NCBI GenBank assembly: GCA_039914705.1
Contig: JBDSOT010000155.1
Coordinates: 1-18,963 of the forward strand
DNA: 18,963 nucleotides
Origin: JBDSTW01 sp039914705
GTDB taxonomy: Bacteria > Pseudomonadota > Gammaproteobacteria > SURF-13
Reading direction: 5' to 3'
Shown here in pieces: positions 7,502 to 15,348 of the stretch. Position 1 is the first letter of the stretch. Each line of letters begins with the position of its first letter. The notes beneath the pieces were generated by a model. That model was not told the DNA's origin and did not search any database. It saw only the letters and a list, made by a program, of their open reading frames with translations. A program made the translations under genes and the position numbers.

Positions 7502-9451
7502 CTATACCAAGGCCTGCGGCCGCCCCACCGCATACCCTTGCACGCCATCCATATTAAGTTCTTTCATGATCTCCCACTGCGTCTGACTTTCCACCGACTG
7601 GGCAATAACCACAATATCCAGGCTGTGTGCGACATTGCACAAAGTGCGCATGAGGAATTGATTGTCGGTGTTTTCAGTAACCTGACCGGTATAGCTGCCA
7701 TCAATCTTCACATAATCGGGGTGCAGCGACTGTAGGTATCCCAATGCCGCAAACCCACGGCCAAACTGATCCAGGCCAAAACCATGGCCTCGTTCACGTA
7801 AACGCGTTACCAATTGACGCAACTTATCGAGTTCGCGTACCGCCACAAATTCCGAAAATTCAAATTCGATCCTCGGGGCGCTATCGGGCAGCTTGCCGAG
7901 CCTGTCAAATAACCAGTCCACAAAAGCGGTATTGCGCAAAGACGCGAGTGATAGATTTACGGCCAGACGTGTCCCGTTTGTATCGCTTGATAAGTACGCG
8001 ATCACTTGCGTCAACATTGCCTGATCAACCTCTACGGCGATCTCCAGTTGTTCGGCCATGGGCATGAAGGTTCCCGCCGTCAGTAATGTGTTGCCAGGGC
8101 CGGGGATGCGCACTAAAATTTCCTGATGCAGCAGAGTTTGTGGGACATGCGCATCAACCACCGGCTGCACATGCAGGATTATCTTGTTGGCACGCACCAT
8201 CTCGCCTAGATATATTTTCCACTCCTGCCGACCATGTATTTCCGGCAACTGCGGCGCCGCCGCATATCTGTATACTACATTCGGCCCTTGCGCCTGCGCC
8301 GCGCGCAGAGCCATGTCGGCCCCAGCCAGCAGTCCGGCGGGATCCTGTTCGCCCGCATAAAGGGCGATGCCGATTTGGACAACATCATCAGAATCCACTA
8401 CACCCTGACCGTGCAACCTCGCCAGGTCGCTGCTGATAATGGCAGCCAGTTTGTCGGCATCCTCCGCATTAGCGTCGGGCATCAAGAGTCCGAAGTCGGC
8501 ACCCGTCAGACGCGCTAATAGACAGTGCTCGTGGTCTGCTACGGCATTTTCAAGGATAGCTGCGGCCTGTTTAAGCATGGTGTCGCCAGCCTGGTATCCG
8601 TGCCGGTTGTTTAAGCCATTCAGATCGTTAAGCTGGATTAGCAGCAATGCGCCGCGTTGCTCTGTGGCAGATTTCACATGCGTTTGTAATTGCGCGTCAA
8701 AATAGCGCCGGTTGCCGATGCCGGTCAACGGATCGCGATAGGCCAACAGCCTTAAATGTTCCGCTGACTGAGCCTGTTCTTCAAACGAAGCCTTAAGCTT
8801 TTCCGTCATGCGATTCATGGCCAGCACGACATTGCGTAACTCACGCGTCTTCGGCAATGCATGTTGCATCTCGTAGCGCGATGAACTGACTGCCTCCGCT
8901 TGCCGTTCCACGGCCTTGAGCGGTTTAAGCAGAGAACGCAAGGTCAAACCGCCGATCAGGATGCCGAATACAGCGGTGCCGGCAAACCACAATAAGGTGC
9001 GGGTCAGCGTGCGCCACAACTGTTCGTAGGCGTAGCCGGTATTACTGCGCACCTGAATACTACCTGCCTGTCTCCAACCTGACATCAAGTCAGCGCTTGC
9101 CTGCGGCATTTCCAGTTTAACCAGGTCAATAAACCATGCAGGCGTCTCGTTACGCTCGGCATTCATCTCCCGGTCTACCAGATGCCGGCCTTGCTGATCT
9201 TCGACCACGATTTCCCGATAATATCCGCGGTCAAAAATCGCATCGACCAGCGAGTTCATAGTGGGTAAATCGTTGGCTTGCATGGCTGGTGACAAGGAAA
9301 CACCCAGCGAGGTCGCCGCATCCTGGGCATTCGATTTAAGCTGCTCCATCAGAAAGGCGCGCGTATTGTGGAAATTTATCAATAGCGTGCCCATGAACAT
9401 CAGCATGAACAGCGTCAAGATCACCAATACCAATTGCCTGTATAAGGTCAT
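7502..9451 (-). CDS. lapD: LapD, inner-membrane c-di-GMP receptor controlling LapG
   Basis: This 649-residue protein has a membrane helix (about 5-26), a periplasmic LapD-type output domain (27-150) with Trp126 in a SGW motif matching the Trp that LapD of Pseudomonas uses to hold LapG, a second helix (about 152-172), HAMP (about 173-225), GGDEF-like and EAL-like domains. GGDEF reads TGADF (316-320). EAL reads EIL (444-446), DDFG reads DQFG, and AEGVE reads AQSVE, so neither synthesis nor hydrolysis is expected; the EAL domain should act as c-di-GMP sensor. A GGGAGG site precedes ATG 9451. The gene lies 51 bases after lapG, presumably in one operon with it. Confidence 0.94.
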   Translation of the reverse strand: MTLYRQLVLVILTLFMLMFMGTLLINFHNTRAFLMEQLKSNAQDAATSLGVSLSPAMQANDLPTMNSLVDAIFDRGYYREIVVEDQQGRHLVDREMNAERNETPAWFIDLVKLEMPQASADLMSGWRQAGSIQVRSNTGYAYEQLWRTLTRTLLWFAGTAVFGILIGGLTLRSLLKPLKAVERQAEAVSSSRYEMQHALPKTRELRNVVLAMNRMTEKLKASFEEQAQSAEHLRLLAYRDPLTGIGNRRYFDAQLQTHVKSATEQRGALLLIQLNDLNGLNNRHGYQAGDTMLKQAAAILENAVADHEHCLLARLTGADFGLLMPDANAEDADKLAAIISSDLARLHGQGVVDSDDVVQIGIALYAGEQDPAGLLAGADMALRAAQAQGPNVVYRYAAAPQLPEIHGRQEWKIYLGEMVRANKIILHVQPVVDAHVPQTLLHQEILVRIPGPGNTLLTAGTFMPMAEQLEIAVEVDQAMLTQVIAYLSSDTNGTRLAVNLSLASLRNTAFVDWLFDRLGKLPDSAPRIEFEFSEFVAVRELDKLRQLVTRLRERGHGFGLDQFGRGFAALGYLQSLHPDYVKIDGSYTGQVTENTDNQFLMRTLCNVAHSLDIVVIAQSVESQTQWEIMKELNMDGVQGYAVGRPQALV

Positions 9452-9502
9452 TTATGATTACCTCCCCACTGCAAGATTGAAATGTAAGCCGCGAACATTT
9501 GT

Positions 9503-10237
9503 TTATCCCTTTATTTTTTTCATGTCATTCTCGCCCATGCGCCGGATCAGTTCAGTCCAGCTGCTGAGTCTGCTCGATCTGCCCACCAAGCGGCCGCGGC
9601 CGCGCTCCTTGGCCAGCCACAGATTATCGCCATTGAAGCTGTACACGGGTACGAGATCATGGCGCTGCGAGGCCGGTTTTATTTCTTTGATTAAATTGTC
9701 CAGCACCAGCGGTTCGGCGTCAGGGGTTTCGAGGTAGGTCAGCACCATGTGGGCCTGGTTGAGTTTCAGCGCCTTGACATAAGTCAAACTCATACGCGTT
9801 ATGGGAACTCCCAGCGCCTTAAGGGTGAAATATTTGGCAACGGCAAAGTCTTCGCAATCGCCCCCATTGCTCCCAAGAAACTCAACCGGGGTAGCCCAAT
9901 AATCCTCCACGCCCCAATGTTTTTGATCGGAAACAAAATTCAATTCATTGAAAAATTGATTTACCCGTTTGAGCTGGTCGCGACCGGACGCGTTCTGCGC
10001 CGATTGCATAAGCTCGCCCCATTGATTCACGCGTGCGCGCCCTTCCATACCATACGCCTGCTCGATCTGCCCAAGCAATTTGTCATTAAGAAAGGGTATC
10101 TCGGCCGCCACTGCAAGCGTCCACGCTAATGCCAGGCAGGTGAAAAAATACAGGGTGCGTTTATTCCAACGCTTTGGATAACTCAAGGAGTGGGGCCGAC
10201 GGCCATTCGCATGAACATATAGAAATTCACATTGCAC
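9503..10237 (-). CDS. lapG: LapG, periplasmic cysteine protease releasing LapA
   Basis: This belongs to the bacterial transglutaminase-like cysteine protease family. With the GTG start at 10237 it is 244 residues. The triad is Cys128 (GGDCEDFAVAKYF), His163 (QAHMVL) and Asp180 (VLDNL), and Asp127/Glu129 match the calcium ligands known in LapG. A Sec signal (FFTCLALAWTLAVAA, about 31-45) sends it to the periplasm. No in-frame ATG lies before the signal; GTG 10237 has a poor ribosome site and an in-frame TTG giving a start at SYPKRWNKR is equally possible. By the known model it cuts the LapA retention module unless LapD holds it, and a matching P-A-A-G site is present in the adhesin here. Confidence 0.93.
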   Translation of the reverse strand: MQCEFLYVHANGRRPHSLSYPKRWNKRTLYFFTCLALAWTLAVAAEIPFLNDKLLGQIEQAYGMEGRARVNQWGELMQSAQNASGRDQLKRVNQFFNELNFVSDQKHWGVEDYWATPVEFLGSNGGDCEDFAVAKYFTLKALGVPITRMSLTYVKALKLNQAHMVLTYLETPDAEPLVLDNLIKEIKPASQRHDLVPVYSFNGDNLWLAKERGRGRLVGRSSRLSSWTELIRRMGENDMKKIKG

Positions 10238-10351
10238 CCTGCCACTGTGCTTAAGGGTTGATGACGAATCACCGGAAAAATTCGTAGGCCTGAATCTACG
10301 TAGGCGTAACCGTTTTTAAATTGGCTTTATGTCTGCTGGATTCCAGCCGAA

Positions 10352-10858
10352 CTATAGCAAGCGTCCGCCGCGCACGAAATGCGTACTCCAATAGCGGCTG
10401 GTCATGCTGTCGCGCGACACCTGTTTGCCGCGCACCGGTGCATGGATGAAAATATTGCCGCCCTGGTAAATCCCGACGTGTGAAATATCGCCGCCAATGC
10501 TGAAGAACAACAAATCCCCCGGCAATAATTTCTCAGGCGGCACAGCCTGGGTTTGCTGATACTGCGCACGCGAGGTACGCGGGACATTAATGCCGGCCAT
10601 CTTGTAACTGTAAAAAACCAGACCGCTGCAATCGAAGCCGCGCGGTGTAGCACCGCCGTATTGATAGGGCGTTCCCAGCATGCGCTGCGCGGTGCGCAGG
10701 ATGTTTAACCTGATGTTGCCCTCGGGAGTATTTTCAGAGATAGTATTTGTCAGTCCGCTGCGGGCCGGTTGCGTCACACAACTGGCTAACGCTAGACACA
10801 GGCTTGCCAGCAGGACAGTAAGAAGGCCTAAGCTTGTGCGGCGGTAATCTACGCTCAT
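10352..10858 (-). CDS. NlpC/P60-family lipoprotein peptidoglycan hydrolase
   Basis: This 168-residue lipoprotein has signal peptide and lipobox LALASC, with Cys27 acylated, so it is membrane-anchored on the periplasmic side. The NlpC/P60 domain spans about 50-165 with Cys77 (GFDCSGLV), His127 (ISHVGIY) and His139 (FIHAP) as the catalytic set. By family knowledge it would cleave peptide cross-bridges between D-Glu and diaminopimelate, like Spr/MepS. AGGAG lies 8 bases before ATG 10858. It is upstream of lapG on the same strand with a 114-base gap, so co-transcription with lapG-lapD is possible. It is divergent from mrcB, so both neighbours act on the cell envelope. Confidence 0.92.
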   Translation of the reverse strand: MSVDYRRTSLGLLTVLLASLCLALASCVTQPARSGLTNTISENTPEGNIRLNILRTAQRMLGTPYQYGGATPRGFDCSGLVFYSYKMAGINVPRTSRAQYQQTQAVPPEKLLPGDLLFFSIGGDISHVGIYQGGNIFIHAPVRGKQVSRDSMTSRYWSTHFVRGGRLL

Positions 10859-11003
10859 GGCTTATACTCCTGAGTTACTACATTAACCTATGCATTAAAC
10901 CCGCCAAATTTTCTCAAGCTGTTTGATAAAGGGTAGGCCTCTGCTGAGTTACAACTACTAGAATACCGTGCCATCTCCTTAATGAAAACGTATACTTGAC
11001 GCA

Positions 11004-13349
11004 ATGCCACGCAAATCCTCTCGCACATCCCACACTCGCCGTTGGGTCTTCGGACTTCTCACTACCGCACTGCTAGCGCTAACCATTGCCGGGGCTGGCT
11101 ATGTCGTCTATCTGGACAAAACGCTGCGTGTGCAATTCGAGGGTAAACGCTGGGCCTTGCCGGCCCGCGTTTACGCACGTCCACTTGAGCTGTTCCAGGG
11201 CATGAATTTAAGTCCCGGGCAATTGACCGCAGAACTAGCCGAGCTCGGCTATGCGCGTAGCGAGGCCGCAAACAGCCCCGGCACCTATCAAGTATCCGCC
11301 AACGAGTTGCGTCTGGTGACGCGCGCGTTCCGCTTCTGGGACACCGCTGAACCTTCGCTGGCCGTGCATGCGCAGTTCAAGGGCAATACCATTACAGCCT
11401 TGCAGAACTCCGCAACCGGCGCTGATTTGGATTTGGTGCGCCTCGATCCGGCGCTCATCGGCAGCATCTATCCAGCGCATAACGAAGACCGCGTGCTGGT
11501 GCAACTGAAAGAGGTGCCTCCTCTGCTGATTCAGGCCTTGCTCGCAGTGGAAGATCATCGCTTCTATCAACATCACGGCATCGATCCGATTTCCCTGTTG
11601 CGCGCGTTATGGAGAAACCTGCGTGCGGGTGCCGCTGTACAGGGCGGCAGCACCTTGACCCAACAGTTGGTAAAAAACTTTTATTTGACCTCGCAACGCA
11701 AACTGTCACGCAAGGTCAACGAGGCCATCATGTCCCTGTTGCTGGAGGCGCATTACAGCAAGGATGAAATCCTGGAGGCCTACCTGAATGAGATATTTCT
11801 GGGACAGGAAGGCGACCGCGCCATCCATGGCTTCGGGCTGTCCAGTTACTTTTATTTCGGACGCCCTTTAAGCGAATTGAAGCTGCCGCAGTTTGCGTTG
11901 TTGGTAAGCCTGGCGCGCGGTGCCTCGTATTACGATCCGCGCAAACATCCGGAGCGATCATTAACGCGGCGTAATCGGGTCATCGACATGCTGGCCGCGA
12001 GCGGAAAAATTACTGCCGAACAGGCCACCGTTGCAAAGAAAACCTCATTGGGCGTAACGGCTAAAGTGCCCAGCGGCATTTCTCCTTATCCTGCCTTCAT
12101 GGATCTGGTGCGTCGGCAATTGCAGACCGATTACAAGGAGGCAGACCTTACCTCGGAAGGCTTGCAGATATTTACCACGCTCGACCCGCGTATCCAGGCC
12201 AGTGCGGAAGGCGCATTGTCAACACGCGCCGGTCAACTGGAAAAGGCCTATAAGATTCCGGCGGGTCGCCTGGAAGGTGCGGCGCTCGTTACCGGCAGCC
12301 AGAATGGTGAGGTATTGGCCATGGTGGGCGGCCGCGATGCGCGCTTCTCAGGGTTTAATCGCGCCCTGGATGCGCAGCGGCCGATCGGCTCGCTGGTAAA
12401 GGCTGCGGTGTATCTCACCGCGCTCGCCAAGCCGCAAAATTACACCCTGGCAAGCCTGCTTGATGATAGCCCATTGAGTGTACCGAGTCGGGGCGGAAAG
12501 ACCTGGCAACCGCAGAACTACGATCATCAATACCACGGCTTGGTGCCTCTGCATTCCGCTCTGGCGCATTCTTACAATATCCCGACCGTGCGTCTGGGCC
12601 TGGATGTGGGCGTACCCGCCGTACTGGACACCTTGCAAAAGCTCGGCCTGACGCGCCAATTTCCGGCGTATCCTTCTATCTTGCTGGGCGCGATCGACCT
12701 TGCCCCGGTGGAGGTCACGCAGATTTATCAGACCCTCGCGAGCGGCGGATTTCGCGTTCCGCTGCGCGCCATTCGCGACGTCCTCACGGCACGCGGCGAA
12801 CCCCTGCAACGCTATTCCTTATCTATCGAAGCCGCCTTCGACCCGGCCGCAATCTATTTACTAAACACTGCCTTGCAGGAGGTGGTGAGCAATGGCACGG
12901 CCGCTTCGGTCAATAAGCAATTGCCCGCCGGGATGCGCGTGGCCGGAAAGACCGGCACCACGGACGATGCACGCGATAGCTGGTTTGCCGGATTCAGCGG
13001 CCAGCACCTGGCCGTCGTGTGGCTGGGCCGTGACGACAACAAACCCACGGGCCTGACCGGTGCCACTGGTGCATTAAAGGTGTGGGGCGATATTATAGGT
13101 GCCACCGCGACGCAATCGCTGCAATTAGTGCAGCCGGAAAATGTCGAGTTCGTGCGCATTGATGGGCACACTGAACAACTGGCCAGCAATAGCTGTGCGA
13201 GCGCGGTGCAGCTTCCGTTTATCAACGGCTCGGCCCCGCGTACGGTGTCGGCCTGTGGAAATGATTACGGCTATGAGCAATCACAGCGTGATGGCCGGCC
13301 ACGCTCTAATGAAAGTCCGCTCGATTGGTTTAAGGAGATTTTTCGATGA
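11004..13349 (+). CDS. mrcB: Penicillin-binding protein 1b, bifunctional peptidoglycan synthase
   Basis: This 781-residue class A PBP has one N-terminal membrane helix (about 14-36) and a UB2H-like domain (about 55-140). The GT51 glycosyltransferase carries catalytic Glu183 in AVEDHRFYQHHGID and the GGSTLTQQLVKN motif (214-225). The transpeptidase carries SLVK (Ser463), SYN (523-525) and KTGTT (649-653). It polymerises and cross-links lipid II in the periplasm. The UB2H domain and its position before an LpoP-like lipoprotein mark it as PBP1b rather than PBP1a. It is slightly shorter than the E. coli protein. No strong ribosome site precedes ATG 11004. The gene stop overlaps the next start. 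Confidence 0.96.
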   Translation: MPRKSSRTSHTRRWVFGLLTTALLALTIAGAGYVVYLDKTLRVQFEGKRWALPARVYARPLELFQGMNLSPGQLTAELAELGYARSEAANSPGTYQVSANELRLVTRAFRFWDTAEPSLAVHAQFKGNTITALQNSATGADLDLVRLDPALIGSIYPAHNEDRVLVQLKEVPPLLIQALLAVEDHRFYQHHGIDPISLLRALWRNLRAGAAVQGGSTLTQQLVKNFYLTSQRKLSRKVNEAIMSLLLEAHYSKDEILEAYLNEIFLGQEGDRAIHGFGLSSYFYFGRPLSELKLPQFALLVSLARGASYYDPRKHPERSLTRRNRVIDMLAASGKITAEQATVAKKTSLGVTAKVPSGISPYPAFMDLVRRQLQTDYKEADLTSEGLQIFTTLDPRIQASAEGALSTRAGQLEKAYKIPAGRLEGAALVTGSQNGEVLAMVGGRDARFSGFNRALDAQRPIGSLVKAAVYLTALAKPQNYTLASLLDDSPLSVPSRGGKTWQPQNYDHQYHGLVPLHSALAHSYNIPTVRLGLDVGVPAVLDTLQKLGLTRQFPAYPSILLGAIDLAPVEVTQIYQTLASGGFRVPLRAIRDVLTARGEPLQRYSLSIEAAFDPAAIYLLNTALQEVVSNGTAASVNKQLPAGMRVAGKTGTTDDARDSWFAGFSGQHLAVVWLGRDDNKPTGLTGATGALKVWGDIIGATATQSLQLVQPENVEFVRIDGHTEQLASNSCASAVQLPFINGSAPRTVSACGNDYGYEQSQRDGRPRSNESPLDWFKEIFR
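13332..13337 (+). promoter_or_regulatory. Ribosome binding site of lpoP
   Basis: AAGGAG sits 8 bases before ATG 13346 inside the last codons of mrcB. It favours this start over the in-frame ATG at 13424, which lacks a comparable site. Confidence 0.75.
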
Positions 13350-13942
13350 TCACTGATGTTACTCGCCCATTACTAGCGCATAGCCGATCTGTGCGCGTCG
13401 TTAATGTTCCCAGGTTAGTTTTTATGGCAGGCCTGCTGGGTGCCGTCTTGCAGATGTCCGGTTGCTACACCATGGGAGGCCCCGGCGCGCCGGTTCAGCA
13501 GCGCGAGATTCTCAGCGGCGGCGAGCCTGTTAACCAGCCGCAGACAAATGAGAATCCGGATGTCGTAGTGACGCCGTATCCCTCCGGCGCTGCCGGCAAT
13601 CCCCGCCGCCTGCCTGAGGGCGACAATGCCGTAATTCCTCGCGCCCAGGCACCACAGACTCCGCCGCCCAACACGGCCGTGCTGGCCTTGCTTGACAGCG
13701 CCAATCAACAGTCCCGCTCCGGTAAATTGGATGGCGCTGCCGCCGCATTGGAGCGCGCCCTGCGCATCGACTCACGCAATGCCGAGATCTGGCAGCGCTT
13801 GGCGGCGGTGCGCCTGCAACAGGGTCAATTCGGATTGGCCTCCAGCCTCGCCGCCAAATCCATTAGCCTGGCGGGCAATGACATCGACCTGATCGAGCGC
13901 AACGAGACCATTATCGAACAGGCCAAACGCGGCCAGCGTTAG
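13346..13942 (+). CDS. lpoP: LpoP-like TPR lipoprotein, probable activator of PBP1b
   Basis: This 198-residue protein has a long basic N-terminus, a hydrophobic stretch and lipobox LQMSGC (Cys40), so it should be an outer-membrane lipoprotein. A Pro/Gln/Asn-rich linker (about 45-110) could span the periplasm. The C-terminus holds TPR-like helices (LLDSANQQSRSGKLDGAAAA, then LRIDSRNAEIWQRLAAVRLQ, then GQFGLASSLAAKSISLA). In Pseudomonas aeruginosa, LpoP is a TPR lipoprotein encoded beside PBP1b that activates it; the same architecture, an ATGA-type overlap with mrcB and a strong ribosome site make this the best call. The homology itself rests on architecture and position, not on an alignment. 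Confidence 0.78.
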   Translation: MITDVTRPLLAHSRSVRVVNVPRLVFMAGLLGAVLQMSGCYTMGGPGAPVQQREILSGGEPVNQPQTNENPDVVVTPYPSGAAGNPRRLPEGDNAVIPRAQAPQTPPPNTAVLALLDSANQQSRSGKLDGAAAALERALRIDSRNAEIWQRLAAVRLQQGQFGLASSLAAKSISLAGNDIDLIERNETIIEQAKRGQR

Positions 13943-13958
13943 CAGACCAAAAGAAATA

Positions 13959-13987
13959 AGAAAGGCGGCCATCAAGACCGCCTTTCT
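13959..13987. terminator. Bidirectional terminator between lpoP and hsp20
   Basis: AGAAAGGCGG and CCGCCTTTCT form a perfect 10-bp stem with a 9-base loop. It lies between two convergent genes, 16 bases after the lpoP stop and 28 bases after the hsp20 stop. On the minus strand a T-rich stretch follows (CTTATTTCTTTT), the better terminator direction. Confidence 0.8.
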
Positions 13988-14015
13988 GTAAATATCAGAG
14001 TTCCTAAAATTACAA

Positions 14016-14504
14016 TTATTGTATGGCCAATTTGCGCGCAGTCGAGACAGCCTTCTTGGGTAGTGTCAATTCAAGCACACCGGCGTTGTATTTTGCCTCC
14101 GCGCCCTCTTCGTCGACATCTTGGCCCAAGGAAAAGCTACGGAATACCTTGCCGTAGTAGCGTTCGGTGTGCAGTGTCTTGCCCTTATCCTGATTATTCT
14201 GGCTCTGGGCATCCTGACCGTTTCCTGCCTTGGATTCGGTGTTTTTGGTAAGCTCGGCGCTGATAGCAACCTGACTGCCATCGATGGTCACGTTGATATC
14301 ATCCTTGTTCACGCCGGGGATCTCGGCATGCACGATATAGGCATTGTCGTTTTCAGTGACATCCATACGAATTTGCATCTGTTGAGGTTGACCCTCCGTG
14401 CGCACCGGCCGTAAATACCCTTGGAAGAAATTGTCGAACACATCATCCAGCGGGCTAAAAGTACTTAAGGAACTTAGCGGACTGTAGCGAGAAATGTTTG
14501 GCAT
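14016..14504 (-). CDS. hsp20: Hsp20-family small heat-shock protein
   Basis: This 162-residue ATP-independent chaperone forms oligomers that hold unfolding proteins. The alpha-crystallin domain spans about 43-150 (MDVTENDNAYIVHAEIPGVN, then YYGKVFRSFSL, then AGVLELTLPK), followed by a C-terminal LAI motif like the I-x-I used in oligomer assembly. A Gln/Asn-rich insert (about 90-110) lengthens the loop between strands. The start at 14504 was chosen because AAGGAGG (14510-14516) precedes it; a longer reading frame to 14690 overlaps the upstream acyltransferase gene and is not credible. A sigma-32-like promoter lies 43-70 bases upstream. Confidence 0.94.
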   Translation of the reverse strand: MPNISRYSPLSSLSTFSPLDDVFDNFFQGYLRPVRTEGQPQQMQIRMDVTENDNAYIVHAEIPGVNKDDINVTIDGSQVAISAELTKNTESKAGNGQDAQSQNNQDKGKTLHTERYYGKVFRSFSLGQDVDEEGAEAKYNAGVLELTLPKKAVSTARKLAIQ

Positions 14505-14509
14505 AGTAA

Positions 14510-14516
14510 CCTCCTT
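14510..14516 (-). promoter_or_regulatory. Ribosome binding site of hsp20
   Basis: AAGGAGG stands 5 bases before ATG 14504. It is a near-perfect match to the 16S rRNA end and fixes the start. Confidence 0.85.
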
Positions 14517-14546
14517 AAAAGTTGAGTTTAATAACACACAAATAAG

Positions 14547-14574
14547 AAATAGGGACGCAAAAATAAATTTCAAG
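14547..14574 (-). promoter_or_regulatory. Sigma-32 (heat-shock) promoter of hsp20
   Basis: On the minus strand CTTGAAA (14568-14574) and CCCTATTT (14547-14554) are 13 bases apart, close to the RpoH consensus CTTGAA-N13-17-CCCCATNT. The transcript would start near 14540, about 35 bases before the ATG. It lies after the stop of the upstream plsC-like gene, so hsp20 can be heat-induced on its own. Confidence 0.75.
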
Positions 14575-14616
14575 GGGTTTGTTTGAGGCGGAGCAAAGTG
14601 TACTCTGCAAAATTCT

Positions 14617-15303
14617 TTAGTCTCTATTCCCATTGAGTAGCCGAGTGAGATGCTCATGCTGATCGATAGAGGCTGTCGCGAGCGGGGCAAAATTTATCAT
14701 GCGGGCGCGACTGCGTAACAGCACCGCCCTGACGACGTGACCGTGGCCGGTAACGCCCTCGACACGCACCGGGTAAATGGCGCTTCCGGTAAGCTCTGCC
14801 AGTTTAAATACGCCGCGTTTTAATTTGGGGGCAGGCGCGGTTTCTAAATGAAGGCCACCTTGCGGAAACAAGGCAACTACTTCACCTTTATTCAACACCC
14901 GCAAGGCCTCACGCAATGCCTGTTCCGGCCGCCGCTCGCGCTCCACCGGGATGCAGCCCATGGCACGGAACAGCCAGGTCAGTCCGAAGCGCTGATATTC
15001 CTCGCGGGCAATCATAAAGCGCAAGGGCCGGCGCGTGGCGGCGGCCATCAACAGGGGATCGAGGCCAGAGATGTGATTGGCGACCAGCAAGGCCGCGCCC
15101 TGTTCAGGCAAGGCAATGGGGTCGTATATGAGCCGGTGGTAGCGCGTGCAGAACAGGCGATTAAGTCCGTCCAGCCGGTTGAGCCAGACGCTGCCCCAAT
15201 CGGTTAGATTTGCGGCCTCGCAGGCGCGGCACACACGACGTCCTAACCACCAGAATATCCCTGCAATGATGAACAGCGCGGCCAGAAAAATAATTTTATC
15301 CAT
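14617..15303 (-). CDS. PlsC-family 1-acylglycerol-3-phosphate acyltransferase
   Basis: This 228-residue membrane protein has an N-terminal helix (about 3-20) and the acyltransferase motif NHISGLD (His77, Asp82). The substrate-binding motif reads FPQGG (146-150) rather than the usual FPEGT. By family it moves an acyl chain to the sn-2 position of lysophosphatidate in phospholipid synthesis. The variant motif leaves room for another lysophospholipid or a lipid A-like acceptor, so I give no gene symbol. It follows radA by 45 bases and may be read from the same transcript. Its ribosome site is weak (A-rich leader). Confidence 0.87.
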   Translation of the reverse strand: MDKIIFLAALFIIAGIFWWLGRRVCRACEAANLTDWGSVWLNRLDGLNRLFCTRYHRLIYDPIALPEQGAALLVANHISGLDPLLMAAATRRPLRFMIAREEYQRFGLTWLFRAMGCIPVERERRPEQALREALRVLNKGEVVALFPQGGLHLETAPAPKLKRGVFKLAELTGSAIYPVRVEGVTGHGHVVRAVLLRSRARMINFAPLATASIDQHEHLTRLLNGNRD

Positions 15304-15348
15304 AAATTTTTTTCGGGCGCACGTACATAAATAGCCTAACGCAGCGGA

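Noticed and set aside
9261..9737. Plus-strand frame of 158 codons across the lapD-lapG junction
   Set aside because: It is antisense to two well-supported genes and resembles no known family.
10859..11003. Promoters in the nlpC/mrcB gap (TAGAAT at 10959, TGGCAC on the minus strand, 9-bp direct repeat CTGAGTTAC at 10870 and 10944)
   Set aside because: No partner -35 or -12 element fits at the right spacing, and the short direct repeat can be chance. The gap must hold promoters, but I cannot place them.
14505..14690. N-terminal extension of Hsp20 to 224 residues
   Set aside because: It overlaps the upstream acyltransferase gene and contains the promoter and the AAGGAGG site of the true start.
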